Shown here: positions 36,219 through 44,802 of the stretch, piece after piece
How the letters are laid out: the number at the start of each line of letters is the position of its first letter
Numbering within the stretch: position 1 is the first letter of the stretch
Source: Acidobacteriota bacterium
GTDB lineage: Bacteria; Acidobacteriota; Terriglobia; Acidiferrales; UBA7541
Reading direction: 5' to 3'
DNA length: 64,000 nt
NCBI GenBank assembly: GCA_013289825.1
Contig: JABCZF010000004.1
Span: 1-64,000, forward strand
Notes under the pieces: model-generated
The model's database searches: none
Told to the model about the DNA's origin: nothing
The model's input: the letters and a program-made list of their open reading frames with translations, nothing else
Made by a program: the position numbers and the translations under genes

Positions 36219-37616
36219 ATGAGGGAAATGGCGAGCGAAATGAAATCGAGTTCTAACAGAGCTTCTGGAACCGATTGGAAGAGGACTCCGAAGACTCGAC
36301 GCGTTTTGGTCGGGTCCCTCCTTGCCGTCTTCCTCGCAGGTGTAGTTTTCTTCGCCTTGGCATGGCGCCCCTCAATAGCTCCCGTTGCTCGACCCGTCCC
36401 AGGAAGCTTTCCTGCCGATTTGGTCGCGAAGGGTGAAGCTCTGTCCGCGATTGGGCATTGCGCGGCGTGTCACACCGCGCCAGGCGGACAGCCGTTTGCT
36501 GGCGGATACGCGCTACACACACCGTTCGGGATCATTTATGGCAACAATATCAGTCCCGATCCGGCAACCGGCATCGGGGCTTGGTCACCCGAAGCTTTCA
36601 CCCGTGCAATGCGAGAGGGTGTGGCTCGCGATGGCTCTCATCTTTTGCCCGCATTTCCCTATTATGCCTTTACGCAGTTATCTGATGACGATATCAAGGC
36701 TTTGTATGCGTATCTGATGACGCGGCCGGCGGCGAGCAACACTGTGCCAGCCAATACCATTCCGGCGCCGCTCAGAATACGTGCGCTCCAAGAAGGCTGG
36801 AAGATTTTGTTTTTCAGGAGTGCGAGGTTCCGACCTAACCCGTCCAAGAGCGCCGAATGGAATCGCGGGGCCTATCTGGCGAACGCGCTCGGCGATTGTT
36901 CGGGCTGCCACACTCCGCGCAACGTCCTCGGCGGCGAGGAAGGCGGACATCCGTATGCAGGCTGGCTAATCGAGGGTTGGATCGCGCCTGCGCTTACCGA
37001 CACCAACCCATCGCCGGTTCCGTGGACCCAACAAGAGTTGTTCACCTACCTGCGTACCGGCGTCACCCCACTGCACGGGGCGACGGGCAGCACGATGGCT
37101 TTAGCGATTCGCGGAGCCCTCGACCTTCCTGTCGTACCGGACTCCGATGTCCGTGCCATCTCACTTTACTTCGGCGAGATGGATCGCGCGAGCGCTCGTG
37201 CAAACAACGGCGAGGCTGCGACACAAGAGGCTCTCGCGAGTTCCTCTCTCGGTAGTGTTCAGGAGCATGATCCGGATGCTGACCTGTATGCCTCCGCCTG
37301 TATGTCTTGCCATTACAATCGTGCGCCGACTCCGCTGGCCGCTCGTCCGGAACTGGCTCTTAACAGTTCGCTATCTCTACCTGAACCGACCAATTTCATC
37401 CAGGTGGTGCTGAACGGCGTCAGTAACACAGAAACCGACAACAACACCGAAGGTGCGGCAGGCCTTGTGATGCCTGCATACGGCTCGTCGTTGACGAATT
37501 CCGAAGTCGCCCGCCTTGCCGCTTATCTGCGCCGCACGCGCACGAAATCGCCACCTTGGAACGATCTCGAGAAAAAGGTGGCCAGCATCCGCCGGGAGGG
37601 GCCGGCATACCATTGA
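36219..37616 (+). CDS. Membrane-anchored tri-haem cytochrome c (aldehyde dehydrogenase electron acceptor)
   Basis: 465 residues. Membrane anchor ~28-50, then three c-type haem motifs: CAACH (81-85), CSGCH (~228) and CMSCH (~364), each in its own cytochrome c domain with a distal Met (e.g. [22 protein letters not shown]). Matches the cytochrome subunits of periplasmic alcohol/aldehyde dehydrogenases. It precedes the 2Fe-2S and Mo subunits by 26 nt, so the three genes form one enzyme complex passing electrons to the respiratory chain. Confidence 0.9.
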   Translation: MREMASEMKSSSNRASGTDWKRTPKTRRVLVGSLLAVFLAGVVFFALAWRPSIAPVARPVPGSFPADLVAKGEALSAIGHCAACHTAPGGQPFAGGYALHTPFGIIYGNNISPDPATGIGAWSPEAFTRAMREGVARDGSHLLPAFPYYAFTQLSDDDIKALYAYLMTRPAASNTVPANTIPAPLRIRALQEGWKILFFRSARFRPNPSKSAEWNRGAYLANALGDCSGCHTPRNVLGGEEGGHPYAGWLIEGWIAPALTDTNPSPVPWTQQELFTYLRTGVTPLHGATGSTMALAIRGALDLPVVPDSDVRAISLYFGEMDRASARANNGEAATQEALASSSLGSVQEHDPDADLYASACMSCHYNRAPTPLAARPELALNSSLSLPEPTNFIQVVLNGVSNTETDNNTEGAAGLVMPAYGSSLTNSEVARLAAYLRRTRTKSPPWNDLEKKVASIRREGPAYH

Positions 37617-37642
37617 CCGAAAGTACGAGGAGCCAAGCGATC

Positions 37643-38113
37643 ATGACCACATTCGATCTCAACGGCCGTACCGTTTCGGCCCGTAGTCCAGACGACACGC
37701 CCTTGCTCTGGGTAATCCGAGACGAACTTGGTCTCACTGGAACGAAATTCGGTTGCGGCATCGGTTTTTGCGGCGCCTGTACCGTGCACGTGGAAGGACG
37801 CGCAACGCGCTCTTGCATTACGCCGGTTGGCGCGGTCGCTGGGGCAAGGGTCACGACGATTGAAGGTCTCGATCCGCAGGGCAAGCATCCGCTGCAAACC
37901 GCGTGGCTCGAGCTGCAGGTTCCTCAGTGCGGCTACTGCCAATCGGGACAGATCATGCAGGCCGCCACGCTGCTCAAGGACTTCCCGAATCCTACCGACC
38001 AGGACATCAACGCGGTGATGGCTGGCAGTGTTTGCCGCTGCATGACCTACGTTCGAATCCGCAAGGCGATCAAATTGGCAGCGGCGAAAATGCAAGGAGG
38101 TGCCCATGAATAG
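37643..38113 (+). CDS. 2Fe-2S subunit of molybdenum hydroxylase (IorA/CoxS-like)
   Basis: 156 residues, usual length. Plant-type 2Fe-2S centre in [18 protein letters not shown] (~40-60), second centre in [13 protein letters not shown] and [13 protein letters not shown]. Small electron-transfer subunit of xanthine-oxidase-family enzymes. Overlaps the large subunit by 8 nt. The usual FAD subunit is missing, as in isoquinoline oxidoreductase and related aldehyde dehydrogenases that use cytochrome c. Confidence 0.93.
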   Translation: MTTFDLNGRTVSARSPDDTPLLWVIRDELGLTGTKFGCGIGFCGACTVHVEGRATRSCITPVGAVAGARVTTIEGLDPQGKHPLQTAWLELQVPQCGYCQSGQIMQAATLLKDFPNPTDQDINAVMAGSVCRCMTYVRIRKAIKLAAAKMQGGAHE

Positions 38114-40421
38114 CGGCTTGTCTCCTCACGGATTCCGGGCGCCTTACGACACATCGCGCCGCGGTTTCCTCATCACAATGATCGGCGCTGGCGTCATGCT
38201 GGGTTATGCGCGTTCCGGCTTGGCCGCTGTCGAGTCTCTGACGAAAGAGACCAAAGCGCCGCTCAGTCCCAATGAATTGTTCGAACCGACGATTTGGTAT
38301 GGCATCGACACGAACGGTGTAGTCACTGTCAACATTCTCCGCGCGGAAATGGGCCAGCATGTCGGCACAGCCCTCGCCCGCATCGTAGCAGATGAGTTGG
38401 AGGCTGACTGGAGCAAAGTAAAAATCGTTATCGTCGATAGTGACCCCAAGTGGGGATTAATGATCACCGGCGGGAGTTGGTCTGTGTGGCAGAGTTTCTC
38501 CGTGCTAAGCCGGTCCGGCGCGGCCGGACGGATCGCCCTGATTGAGGAAGGAGCAAAACTGCTCGGCGTCAGTCCCAAAGCTTGCACGGCGCGCAAGGGC
38601 GCGGTTCATGCCGGAGAAAGATCAATTCTTTATGGCGACATCGTTGCACGAGGGGACCTCCGGCGTGGCTACACAAACGAGGAATTAGAGAAGATTCCCA
38701 TCAAGACGCGAGCCGACCGGCGCTTCATCGGCAGAGATACAGCGCACTCTCTCGACATTCCCTCGAAGGTGAACGGCAGCGGTCGTTACGGACTCGATGC
38801 AGCAATCGATGGCATGATCTACGCGCGCCCGAAGATTCCACCCACCCGTTACGACTCCAAGGTGATCGCGATCGACGACTCGGCTGCCAGGTGTATTCCT
38901 GGCTATATCAAAAGCCTGGCTCTTGATGATCCATCCGGTACGAATCCGGGTTGGGTGATGGTCTACGCTGACACTTTCACCGCCGCGAATCAAGCCACCG
39001 ACTTCGTGAAGGTGAAATGGGAGTCAGGACCGTCGGCAAATGTCTCCGAGCGAAATCTCCAGCAACGTGCGGCCGAACTCATCGCAGATCCGAAGGGAGG
39101 CGCCCTGCTGGTCGATGACCCAGGCGTCGACGCGGCGTTTGCATCGGCAAAGAGGAAAATCGAGCGCACGTACACGACCGCCACCGCCATGCATTTCGCC
39201 CTCGAGCCGATTAACGCGCTTGCCTTCGAAAAAAACGGCGTCTTCGAAATCCACACTGGCAATCAATGGCAATCCGCGATTCTGCCGATACTGGCGAAAG
39301 CGCTAGGCCGCAGCCAGGACAAGATCGTGATGCGCAGCTATTTACTTGGTGGAGCATTCGGTCGCCGCCTGGACGGCGATTATGCAGTCGGAGCCGCCCT
39401 CGCCGCCAAGGCGGTCGGAAGGCCGGTCAAGATGGTCTGCACGCGAGCCGATGACATGCGATTCGACTGCCCCCGGTCCGCCACTACGCAGGTCGTGCGC
39501 TTAGCGTGGGGAGACGACAACCGTATTGCGGCGATGGACCACCACGCGGCAGCAGGCTGGCCCACAGCGACCATCGCTCCTTATTTTCAGGGCAAGGACG
39601 CCAAAGGCAATCTGTATGATCCCTTCGCGATTCAGGGCGCAGACCACTGGTACACGGTAGGCCTGCAGCGGGTTCGTGCGCTGAACAATGAATTGGCTGA
39701 TCGCACCTTCCGGCCTGGCTATCTGCGATCCGTCAGCGCGGGTTGGACTAATTGGGCGGTCGAGAGCTTTATGGACGAGGTAGCCCACGCAGCCGGTATC
39801 GATTCCGTGAAATTTCGGCTTAGCCTCCTCGACGCTACGGGCCGTAACGCCGGCTTGGCGCCGAATTCAATCGGTGGCGCGCACCGGCAAGCGGCAGTGC
39901 TCTCCCGCTGTGCGCAGAAGGCGGGCTGGGGTAGCGCGATGCCGAAGGATGTCGGCCTCGGAATCGCGTCGACCTTCGGGCAGGAACGCGGCATGCCGAC
40001 CTGGGTTGCCTGTGCCGCGCGCGTACGGGTGAACCGAACCAACGGTTACGTCACGGTGGAGAAGATGAACATCGTCATCGACTGCGGCACGGTTATTCAT
40101 CCCGACAGTGCTGAAGCCCAGGTGGAGGGCGCTGCTCTGTGGGGATTGAGTTTGGCCCTCCATGAAGGAACCGAGTTCGTCAACGGACAGCCCAAAGATA
40201 CGAATCTCGATAGCTATCGGGTTCTGCGCATGGGAGACGTACCGGAAATTGACGTTGAATTTCTTTCGAGTATAGAAACACCGGTTGGACTTGGCGAGCC
40301 GGCGGTGACGCCGATCGCGCCCGCGATTAGCAATGCAATCTTTGCCGCCACAGGTGCGCGCGTGCGTCATCTGCCAATCCGACCGCAAGCCGTTTTGCAA
40401 GCACTCGCGCGCGAAAGCTAA
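38106..40421 (+). CDS. Molybdopterin-binding large subunit, periplasmic aldehyde dehydrogenase / IorB-like
   Basis: 771 residues from ATG 38106 (AAGGAGGT 5 nt upstream). Tat signal [17 protein letters not shown] (~16-32) shows folded export. Xanthine-oxidase-family motifs: [64 protein letters not shown], and [24 protein letters not shown] with the catalytic Glu in GLGEP. No FAD domain. With the 2Fe-2S and cytochrome c subunits it oxidises aldehydes or N-heterocycles in the periplasm; context with a decarboxylase favours aldehydes. Confidence 0.9.
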   Translation: MNSGLSPHGFRAPYDTSRRGFLITMIGAGVMLGYARSGLAAVESLTKETKAPLSPNELFEPTIWYGIDTNGVVTVNILRAEMGQHVGTALARIVADELEADWSKVKIVIVDSDPKWGLMITGGSWSVWQSFSVLSRSGAAGRIALIEEGAKLLGVSPKACTARKGAVHAGERSILYGDIVARGDLRRGYTNEELEKIPIKTRADRRFIGRDTAHSLDIPSKVNGSGRYGLDAAIDGMIYARPKIPPTRYDSKVIAIDDSAARCIPGYIKSLALDDPSGTNPGWVMVYADTFTAANQATDFVKVKWESGPSANVSERNLQQRAAELIADPKGGALLVDDPGVDAAFASAKRKIERTYTTATAMHFALEPINALAFEKNGVFEIHTGNQWQSAILPILAKALGRSQDKIVMRSYLLGGAFGRRLDGDYAVGAALAAKAVGRPVKMVCTRADDMRFDCPRSATTQVVRLAWGDDNRIAAMDHHAAAGWPTATIAPYFQGKDAKGNLYDPFAIQGADHWYTVGLQRVRALNNELADRTFRPGYLRSVSAGWTNWAVESFMDEVAHAAGIDSVKFRLSLLDATGRNAGLAPNSIGGAHRQAAVLSRCAQKAGWGSAMPKDVGLGIASTFGQERGMPTWVACAARVRVNRTNGYVTVEKMNIVIDCGTVIHPDSAEAQVEGAALWGLSLALHEGTEFVNGQPKDTNLDSYRVLRMGDVPEIDVEFLSSIETPVGLGEPAVTPIAPAISNAIFAATGARVRHLPIRPQAVLQALARES

Positions 40422-41050
40422 ACCATCCGACTGATTTCTCGATGCATGGAGTGACGAGAGTGTTCATCCACGCTCCTGCTTTGGGACTCAAACTTATCAG
40501 CTTTTGGCCGCCAGGCCCCTGTTCCCCCAAAGGTCACCCTGGCTACTTGGCTTGAAGCCGGCTTTTCATACATCTGCCTCAAGCCGACCAGCTGTTAAAG
40601 GCGCCGTTTTTCCAAAACGGCGCCGACTCGAATGGTTCTAGCGGATTAAATCTCAGCGCGACCAGCGGTGGCTCCCGAAAATTCGGAGCAGGCCAAGCGT
40701 CGAAGTTATTCTTCCAAATGAACCGCAAAGGTCGATGGGCTTGCGGACCCTGCTTGAATCTGGTGAACCCAATTCGCTGTGATGCCCACCTGTGCGCGAG
40801 CACTCTTCGGACTAGAAAGTCGGAAAGCCAATGCCGGCAGGGTTTGATTCTGCCTCGTTCAGGCAGCCCGTCGTTCGTAGCGGTGGTGCAGTCCGCCGAC
40901 GAGGGGTAGCGCTACGACGGATCCCATTTTACTTGCGACATCGCGAGCGATTGACGAGGTAAACAATGCAGGCCGTAGCTATGCGGCCGCAACAGAGGAG
41001 ATCGAACCTCCCTTGCGCTCAACCCCTTCCCTGCCCCATCCTATCGCTCC
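40422..41050. other. Gene-free stretch with a perfect hairpin
   Basis: No coding region supported in 629 nt. The only clear structure is the inverted repeat at 40600-40624. Confidence 0.5.
40600..40624. repeat. Perfect 11-bp inverted repeat (GGCGCCGTTTT-TCC-AAAACGGCGCC)
   Basis: Eleven-base arms with a 3-nt loop. No T-run follows on either strand except the T4/A4 inside the stem, so it is not a classic terminator; a transcription-stopping, replication or mobile-element role is possible. Confidence 0.6.
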
Positions 41051-41443
41051 ATGTCCACTGCGCCAGCACCCACGCCCAACGTCCAGCAAGTCGTTCCTTT
41101 CTTCATGGTCACAGACATGTCCCGCTCCCTCCGCTTCTACATGGAAGGTCTCGGCTTCACCATGAAATACAGATGGACACCAGATTCCCCGGATAAAATC
41201 CGTTGGTGCTGGCTGGGACTAGGCGGCGCTTCCCTCATGCTTCAGGAGTACAATCCCGGTCGCATCCCCACCGAAGAACTCGGCAAAGGCGCCTCCATCT
41301 GGTTCCAGTGCCAAGACTCTCTCGCTCTTTACTACGAATTCAAAGCGCGCGGCATCGAAACCCGCGAACCCTTCGTCGGCAACCACATGTGGGACGTCGC
41401 CCTCACCGACCCCGACGGCTACTACCTCCACCTCAGAGTGTGA
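41051..41443 (+). CDS. VOC (glyoxalase/bleomycin-resistance) family protein
   Basis: 130 residues, one VOC module. VVPFFMVTDMSRSLRFYMEGLGF opens the beta-alpha-beta fold; WCWLGLGGASLMLQEY, WFQCQDSLALYYEFKARGI and DPDGYYLHL close it. Metal ligands are not all clear (Glu in LMLQEY, His in YYLHL). Function could be glyoxalase-like, resistance or unknown. Confidence 0.85.
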   Translation: MSTAPAPTPNVQQVVPFFMVTDMSRSLRFYMEGLGFTMKYRWTPDSPDKIRWCWLGLGGASLMLQEYNPGRIPTEELGKGASIWFQCQDSLALYYEFKARGIETREPFVGNHMWDVALTDPDGYYLHLRV

Positions 41444-41444
41444 C

Positions 41445-41621
41445 TGGAAGTACAAGCCTTCCGGTGCGCCCGCCGGTGCCACGCTTGATGAAATGAAGAA
41501 GAAATACGAAGGCGAGCGTGACAAAGAGTTTGTTGCCCACGTTTGTACAGATCATCCACGGGGACAAAGAGTCAAAGACGGTGCCGAGCCGGAAAAAGGC
41601 AAATACTGGAAACGTCCATAA
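41445..41621 (+). pseudogene. C-terminal fragment of an unrecognised protein
   Basis: Directly after the VOC stop, another frame reads WKYKPSGAPAGATLDEMKK then KYEGERDKEFVAHVCTDHP and ends KGKYWKRP before TAA. It looks like real protein sequence with no start of its own, so it is probably the end of a truncated or frameshifted gene. No family recognised. Confidence 0.35.
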
Positions 41622-41765
41622 GGCTACTTGGCACAGACGGAGATTCCACGGGCCGCTACTGAAGACGTTTTCGCAGACGTTGTGAAGTGGCGCCGCACAT
41701 CTCATCGTCAGACTTTTCTGCTATTCTGTGCGCTGGGAACCGCGCTTCGTAGGAAGTTCATGTGA

Positions 41766-41915
41766 ATGGTGATAATCGTTGCAGTGCTCATCTTGATTGC
41801 TTTTGTTCTTACACATTTTCAGAAGACGCGCACGGATGTTTTGGCTTACAGGATTATCGTGGTTGTCATGGCACTGCTGGCCGTACTCGCCGTTTTTCGC
41901 TGGCTTTCAAAGTGA
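41766..41915 (+). CDS. 49-residue two-helix membrane peptide
   Basis: ATG at 41766, stop TGA at 41913. Two hydrophobic segments, VIIVAVLILIAFVLTHF and IIVVVMALLAVLAVFRWL, joined by a short polar QKTRTDVLAYR loop. A GGAAG sequence lies about 13 nt upstream. Unknown function; starts a run of small genes near the island's right end and sits 6 nt before the next one. Confidence 0.5.
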   Translation: MVIIVAVLILIAFVLTHFQKTRTDVLAYRIIVVVMALLAVLAVFRWLSK

Positions 41916-41921
41916 GGGCAC

Positions 41922-42125
41922 ATGAAACAGTTCGCTTCTGAAATCTGTGCCGCCGTGAAATCCGGCAAGCTCAAGCAACCGTTTGATGCCGCTACGTTAA
42001 AGCAAGCGTGTCCGGGTCGGGCAGCGCGGACGTACTCCGTGTTTACCGCCCAGCACGCTGTGGGCAATGGAAAGACTACGGAGCTTTTCGTTCGGGTAGG
42101 ACGCGGGCTGTATAAAATAAAGTGA
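41922..42125 (+). CDS. Small conserved-looking protein of unknown function
   Basis: 67 residues. QPFDAATLKQACPGRAARTYSVF and ELFVRVGRGLYKI look like a compact alpha/beta or winged-helix-like domain and I believe similar small proteins exist, but I cannot name the family. Six nt after the 49-residue membrane peptide, so the two are probably cotranscribed. Confidence 0.55.
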   Translation: MKQFASEICAAVKSGKLKQPFDAATLKQACPGRAARTYSVFTAQHAVGNGKTTELFVRVGRGLYKIK

Positions 42126-42237
42126 ACCCAACCTTGCCGAAGGCTCAGACCACCGCCTTCCGTTGCGCTTCACCTAAGTCACGTCCAAACCGACGTACAA
42201 CAAAAAAAGAGCAGCCCGGCCAGCCGAGCCACATGGC

Positions 42238-42481
42238 ATGAAACATTGTTACATCCCTTTCTTTATGTTATTGATTTCAAACGCGCTCTTAGTTTTGGCG
42301 AGGCACAGCGGCAGCGAGCGCAGCCATGGGAGGCCCGGGCGGACCAGGTGGATCAGGCGGAGCTGCTGGTCACACGTTCAATTTCTACCACACTGGATCC
42401 GGCGATTCTGCGGACATGAAAAAAGCCGGGAAAGACTTTATGAAGCTGGCGACGCGTGAACTCCGGCGAAGAAACTTATGA
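42238..42481 (+). pseudogene. Secreted Gly-rich small protein, apparently frameshifted
   Basis: The frame from ATG 42238 gives a signal peptide (MKHCYIPFFMLLISNALLVLA) and then degenerates. A different frame from about 42300 gives a sensible sequence: MGGPGGPGGSGGAAGHTFNF, then YHTGSGDSADMKKAGKDFM and KLATRELRRRNL, with an ATG at 42326 and a stop at 42479-42481. A one-base shift near 42300 would join signal peptide and mature part. Either a broken secreted protein or, from 42326, a 51-residue peptide. The stop overlaps the next ATG (ATGA). Confidence 0.4.
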
Positions 42482-42618
42482 AGACACGCGTCTTGCTCTT
42501 CGCATTTGCGGCGCTGTCATTAGCCACAGCCTTTTTTGCGCCACCGATTATCGGTGTCCTGATGGGCTTTCTCGGTGGCCTTCTTTTTGGCGCTGCGGTT
42601 TTTGCGCCGAAGGAGTAA
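42478..42618 (+). CDS. 46-residue hydrophobic peptide
   Basis: MKTRVLLFAFAALSLATAFF then APPIIGVLMGFLGGLLFGAAVFAPKE, stop at 42616-42618. Two hydrophobic stretches, the second Gly-rich, suggest a small membrane protein. Its ATG overlaps the stop of the preceding Gly-rich frame by 4 nt, pointing to coupled translation. Unknown function. Confidence 0.5.
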   Translation: MKTRVLLFAFAALSLATAFFAPPIIGVLMGFLGGLLFGAAVFAPKE

Positions 42619-42641
42619 ACGCGGCGGAGAGCCGGTAATTG

Positions 42642-43082
42642 TTAGCGCTCACCTGCTTGGTCTTCTTGGTCGAATTTTGATATGAGGTTGTTACGGGCGA
42701 TGAAGTGAAAATATCTTGTCCGCTGCTCCATAGTGTAGAGGTTAACCAAGGTAACGGCTTCGTCAAGTCTCATTCCCAATTTCTGCTCCTTCGTTACCCT
42801 CTGGGGTCCTAGAGGTACGTCTTCAAGCTCCTTAATGTCGGCGAGCGTGCAGTTTGTGATCAATTCTTGCCTGTCTGCAATGTCCTTCGAGGTGAGAGTA
42901 TTCATCACTTTGCGTATTTCTGGACCGTACGGCTTGGAGATATCCGTTTGAGCAACCCAGAGATTTATTTGAGCGTTGCACACTTCCAGAGTCGGAGCAG
43001 ACTTAACTTCTTGCGAGTTAGTGCCGACAGCGGCCGTTGCCACAAAAAGCAAACCGCCTGCGAGCGCGAAGATATTTTTCAT
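42642..43082 (-). CDS. Secreted protein of unknown function
   Basis: 146 residues from ATG 43082, chosen because it opens a signal peptide (MKNIFALAGGLLFVATAAVG). The mature part is helical and polar (LEVCNAQINLWVAQTD, ELITNCTLADIKELEDVP, YTMEQRTRYFHFIARNNL) with two Cys that could pair. No family recognised. Its stop faces the small genes on the other strand. Confidence 0.6.
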   Translation of the reverse strand: MKNIFALAGGLLFVATAAVGTNSQEVKSAPTLEVCNAQINLWVAQTDISKPYGPEIRKVMNTLTSKDIADRQELITNCTLADIKELEDVPLGPQRVTKEQKLGMRLDEAVTLVNLYTMEQRTRYFHFIARNNLISKFDQEDQAGER

Positions 43083-43150
43083 TGCTGAGGTTCCTTCCGT
43101 CTGTCGAAACGAATCACGGTTTGGACATGCCCAGATGCGTACCTTTCTGT

Positions 43151-43987
43151 TCAAGGGGCTTGGCATTTGGGTTGATTCCGAGAGCACCACGAGTGCACGG
43201 CGCCGAAATCGAACATTTTCACGTCTTCACCTGTGAGATCGCGAAATGTCACGAAGCTCGCGGCGACAACGTTAAGGTCTGAGTCGTGGTCAATCAACTC
43301 CACAACTCTGTGAAGAGTGGATGGTATGGTTGTTTCGGGGCGGCCTATGTTCATCATAAACATTTGCAGAGGCACAATCCCTTTCTGATTGAACCTCTTC
43401 ATATTCTCTTGAGCACGGGTTTCGAAGTCCGCTGCCAATGTCTCTAATGAGACCTTTCCAAATCTCGCCGTATCAGGGTCCTTAGCGCTGGCGACCAGCT
43501 TGTTCAATTCTTCTAACGCGGGTCGGAATGCCATTCGCGCCCGCGTTTGATTTTCAGATATCTGCCCCACTAGCGTGATGCGCTGCTCAACGGGCTGTAG
43601 TTTTGCTCTTACCTGCTGCTCTACCAGCTTGTCTGTTATCGTTCCAACTTTTTCCTGAGCAGCTTTAAGGATCATGGCATTTAGGTTTTTCTCTTCAAAA
43701 GCCTGCGAGACGCGCGTCTGCGCCTCCTTTGTTGCTGTGCGTGTGGCCTCTTCCTTGGCATCCTCACGAACGGCTTTCAGATTTGAATAAAACAGAATGC
43801 CCACAGCGGTAACCATTAGACCGAGAAATAAAACCGTTAACGTGACGAGATACTTAAAGAACGAAAGTAGACGGTCATACTCGGCCCCAACATCCGGGAC
43901 TTGGCTAGGCTGAGGACTCGGGATTTGAGGGGACGGGCTCGGGTTGGCGGTGGACACAGGATGCACCTTCAGAAATCGGCTTGTCAC
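43151..43987 (-). CDS. Membrane-anchored coiled-coil protein of unknown function
   Basis: 278 residues: Pro/Ser-rich N-terminus (~10-33), one membrane helix (~45-68, YLVTLTVLFLGLMVTAVGIL), a long Glu/Lys/Ala coiled coil (~70-150), and a C-terminal globular part (~150-278) with a VVELIDHDSDLNVVAASF motif. A GTG start at 43954 is an alternative. Possibly a sensor or scaffold in the membrane. It abuts the right-hand copy of the 571-bp repeat. Confidence 0.55.
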   Translation of the reverse strand: MTSRFLKVHPVSTANPSPSPQIPSPQPSQVPDVGAEYDRLLSFFKYLVTLTVLFLGLMVTAVGILFYSNLKAVREDAKEEATRTATKEAQTRVSQAFEEKNLNAMILKAAQEKVGTITDKLVEQQVRAKLQPVEQRITLVGQISENQTRARMAFRPALEELNKLVASAKDPDTARFGKVSLETLAADFETRAQENMKRFNQKGIVPLQMFMMNIGRPETTIPSTLHRVVELIDHDSDLNVVAASFVTFRDLTGEDVKMFDFGAVHSWCSRNQPKCQAP

Positions 43988-44032
43988 AGGAAATGGGCGA
44001 CTACCAGAAACTTACCCCTTACGTTCTGCGGG

Positions 44033-44603
44033 AGTCAACGCGAGTTCTCCAAAAGAGCTTCCCGGTCGAACCCCTTCAATGTTGGTACGTGCGTGAACCC
44101 TGAAGCTAGTGCGCAATAGAAGCGGTGCGCTCCGTGGGTGAGTTTGTATCGATGAACGGACCCGGTTTTGTTCTCAACCACGCGGACCGGTGGAATCGCT
44201 TCGTCTAACCGGAACCCTCGCAAAATTCTGACTACGCGTTCTCGGGCAGGAATTCCGTCTTCGCTATCTCTGAAGATACCGACAGGCCGAGGCGCTGGCG
44301 CTACGTCGGCGATGGCGACTTCCAGAACTGGCTCGCCAGTTCAGAGAACCGCGGATCGGTCCGGTAAGCGCGAGATATAGGAGAAAACCCCGCCATCCCT
44401 GCTTCCTTCCACCAATCGTCGTCCAGGTCAACCTGTAAGCCGTGATGCGGGAATCTCATCGTCTTGAACCTGCGGTAAACCTGAAGTTAACCTGAGCCGA
44501 CCTTAGAGCGTGCGAAAATTCCGCCTCTTCGTAAAACGCGCATAAACATTGATTATTTTGGTGGACGAGAGGGGATTCGAACCCCCGGCCTCCTCGTTGC
44601 GAA
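44033..44603. repeat. Right copy of ~571-bp direct repeat
   Basis: Same orientation and nearly identical to 219-790, one base shorter because of a T deletion near 44340. Includes the broken ParB-like gene and the 3' part of the intact tRNA-Ala. Confidence 0.9.
44035..44450 (-). pseudogene. ParB-like protein, frameshifted copy
   Basis: Matches the intact gene at 221-646, but one T is missing within GCCAGTTCAGAG (GCCAGTTTCAGAG in the intact copy). The frame therefore shifts after DPRFSE and the N-terminal and C-terminal parts are no longer joined. The C-terminal 60 codons (LDEAIPPVRVVE, YKLTHGAHRFYC) remain readable, with one D-to-H change in the DGAHRF motif. Confidence 0.75.
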
Positions 44604-44634
44604 CGAGGCGCTCTCCCAGCTGAGCTACTCGCCC
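44559..44634 (-). tRNA. tRNA-Ala(CGC) with encoded CCA
   Basis: 76 nt folds fully: acceptor GGGCGAG/CTCGTCC with the alanine identity pair G3-U70, U8 A9, D stem GCUC/GAGC, anticodon stem CCUCG/CGAGG with loop UUCGCAA (anticodon CGC), five-base variable loop, T arm GGGGG-UUCGAAU-CCCCU, discriminator A and CCA. It is the integration site of the island. Confidence 0.95.
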
Positions 44635-44649
44635 ACGAGTAGCAACAAA

Positions 44650-44678
44650 ATCTTAGCAGACGATCCAAACCTTGCCAA
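44650..44678 (-). promoter_or_regulatory. Sigma-70 promoter of tRNA-Ala
   Basis: On the minus strand TTGGCA, 17-nt spacer, TAAGAT, ending about 15 nt before the tRNA 5' end. Near-consensus hexamers and ideal spacing. Confidence 0.65.
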
Positions 44679-44802
44679 CCGAAGTAGGCCGTATGATTTG
44701 CAACGAGATAAAACGGACCATGGTGGTGCAAGCGCCAGACCTGAATCGTTGCGCTCCATCCAACTAATCCAGAATCAAATCAGTTGTGGCCTTGCAGTTG
44801 TC

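Larger units (their letters stand above)
1847..44558. mobile_element. ~42.7-kb genomic island inserted at tRNA-Ala(CGC)
   Basis: Seen: a 50-bp perfect direct repeat of the tRNA-Ala 3' end at 1847-1896 and 44559-44608; an integrase tail at the left boundary; a larger 571-bp duplication overlapping the boundaries; an IS110 fragment just outside; and accessory metabolic genes inside, with housekeeping genes (tatBC, aroB, menG) starting right after the tRNA. Known: tyrosine recombinases use tRNA 3' ends as attB, leaving an intact tRNA at one end and a 3' copy at the other. Inferred: the whole accessory block was acquired by such integration, possibly in more than one step. No intact integrase, relaxase or phage structural gene is visible, so it is probably immobile now. 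Confidence 0.7.

Noticed and set aside
40579..40909. Open frames on both strands in the 40.4-41.0 kb gap
   Set aside because: They read through the perfect hairpin, lack ribosome sites and match nothing I recognise.
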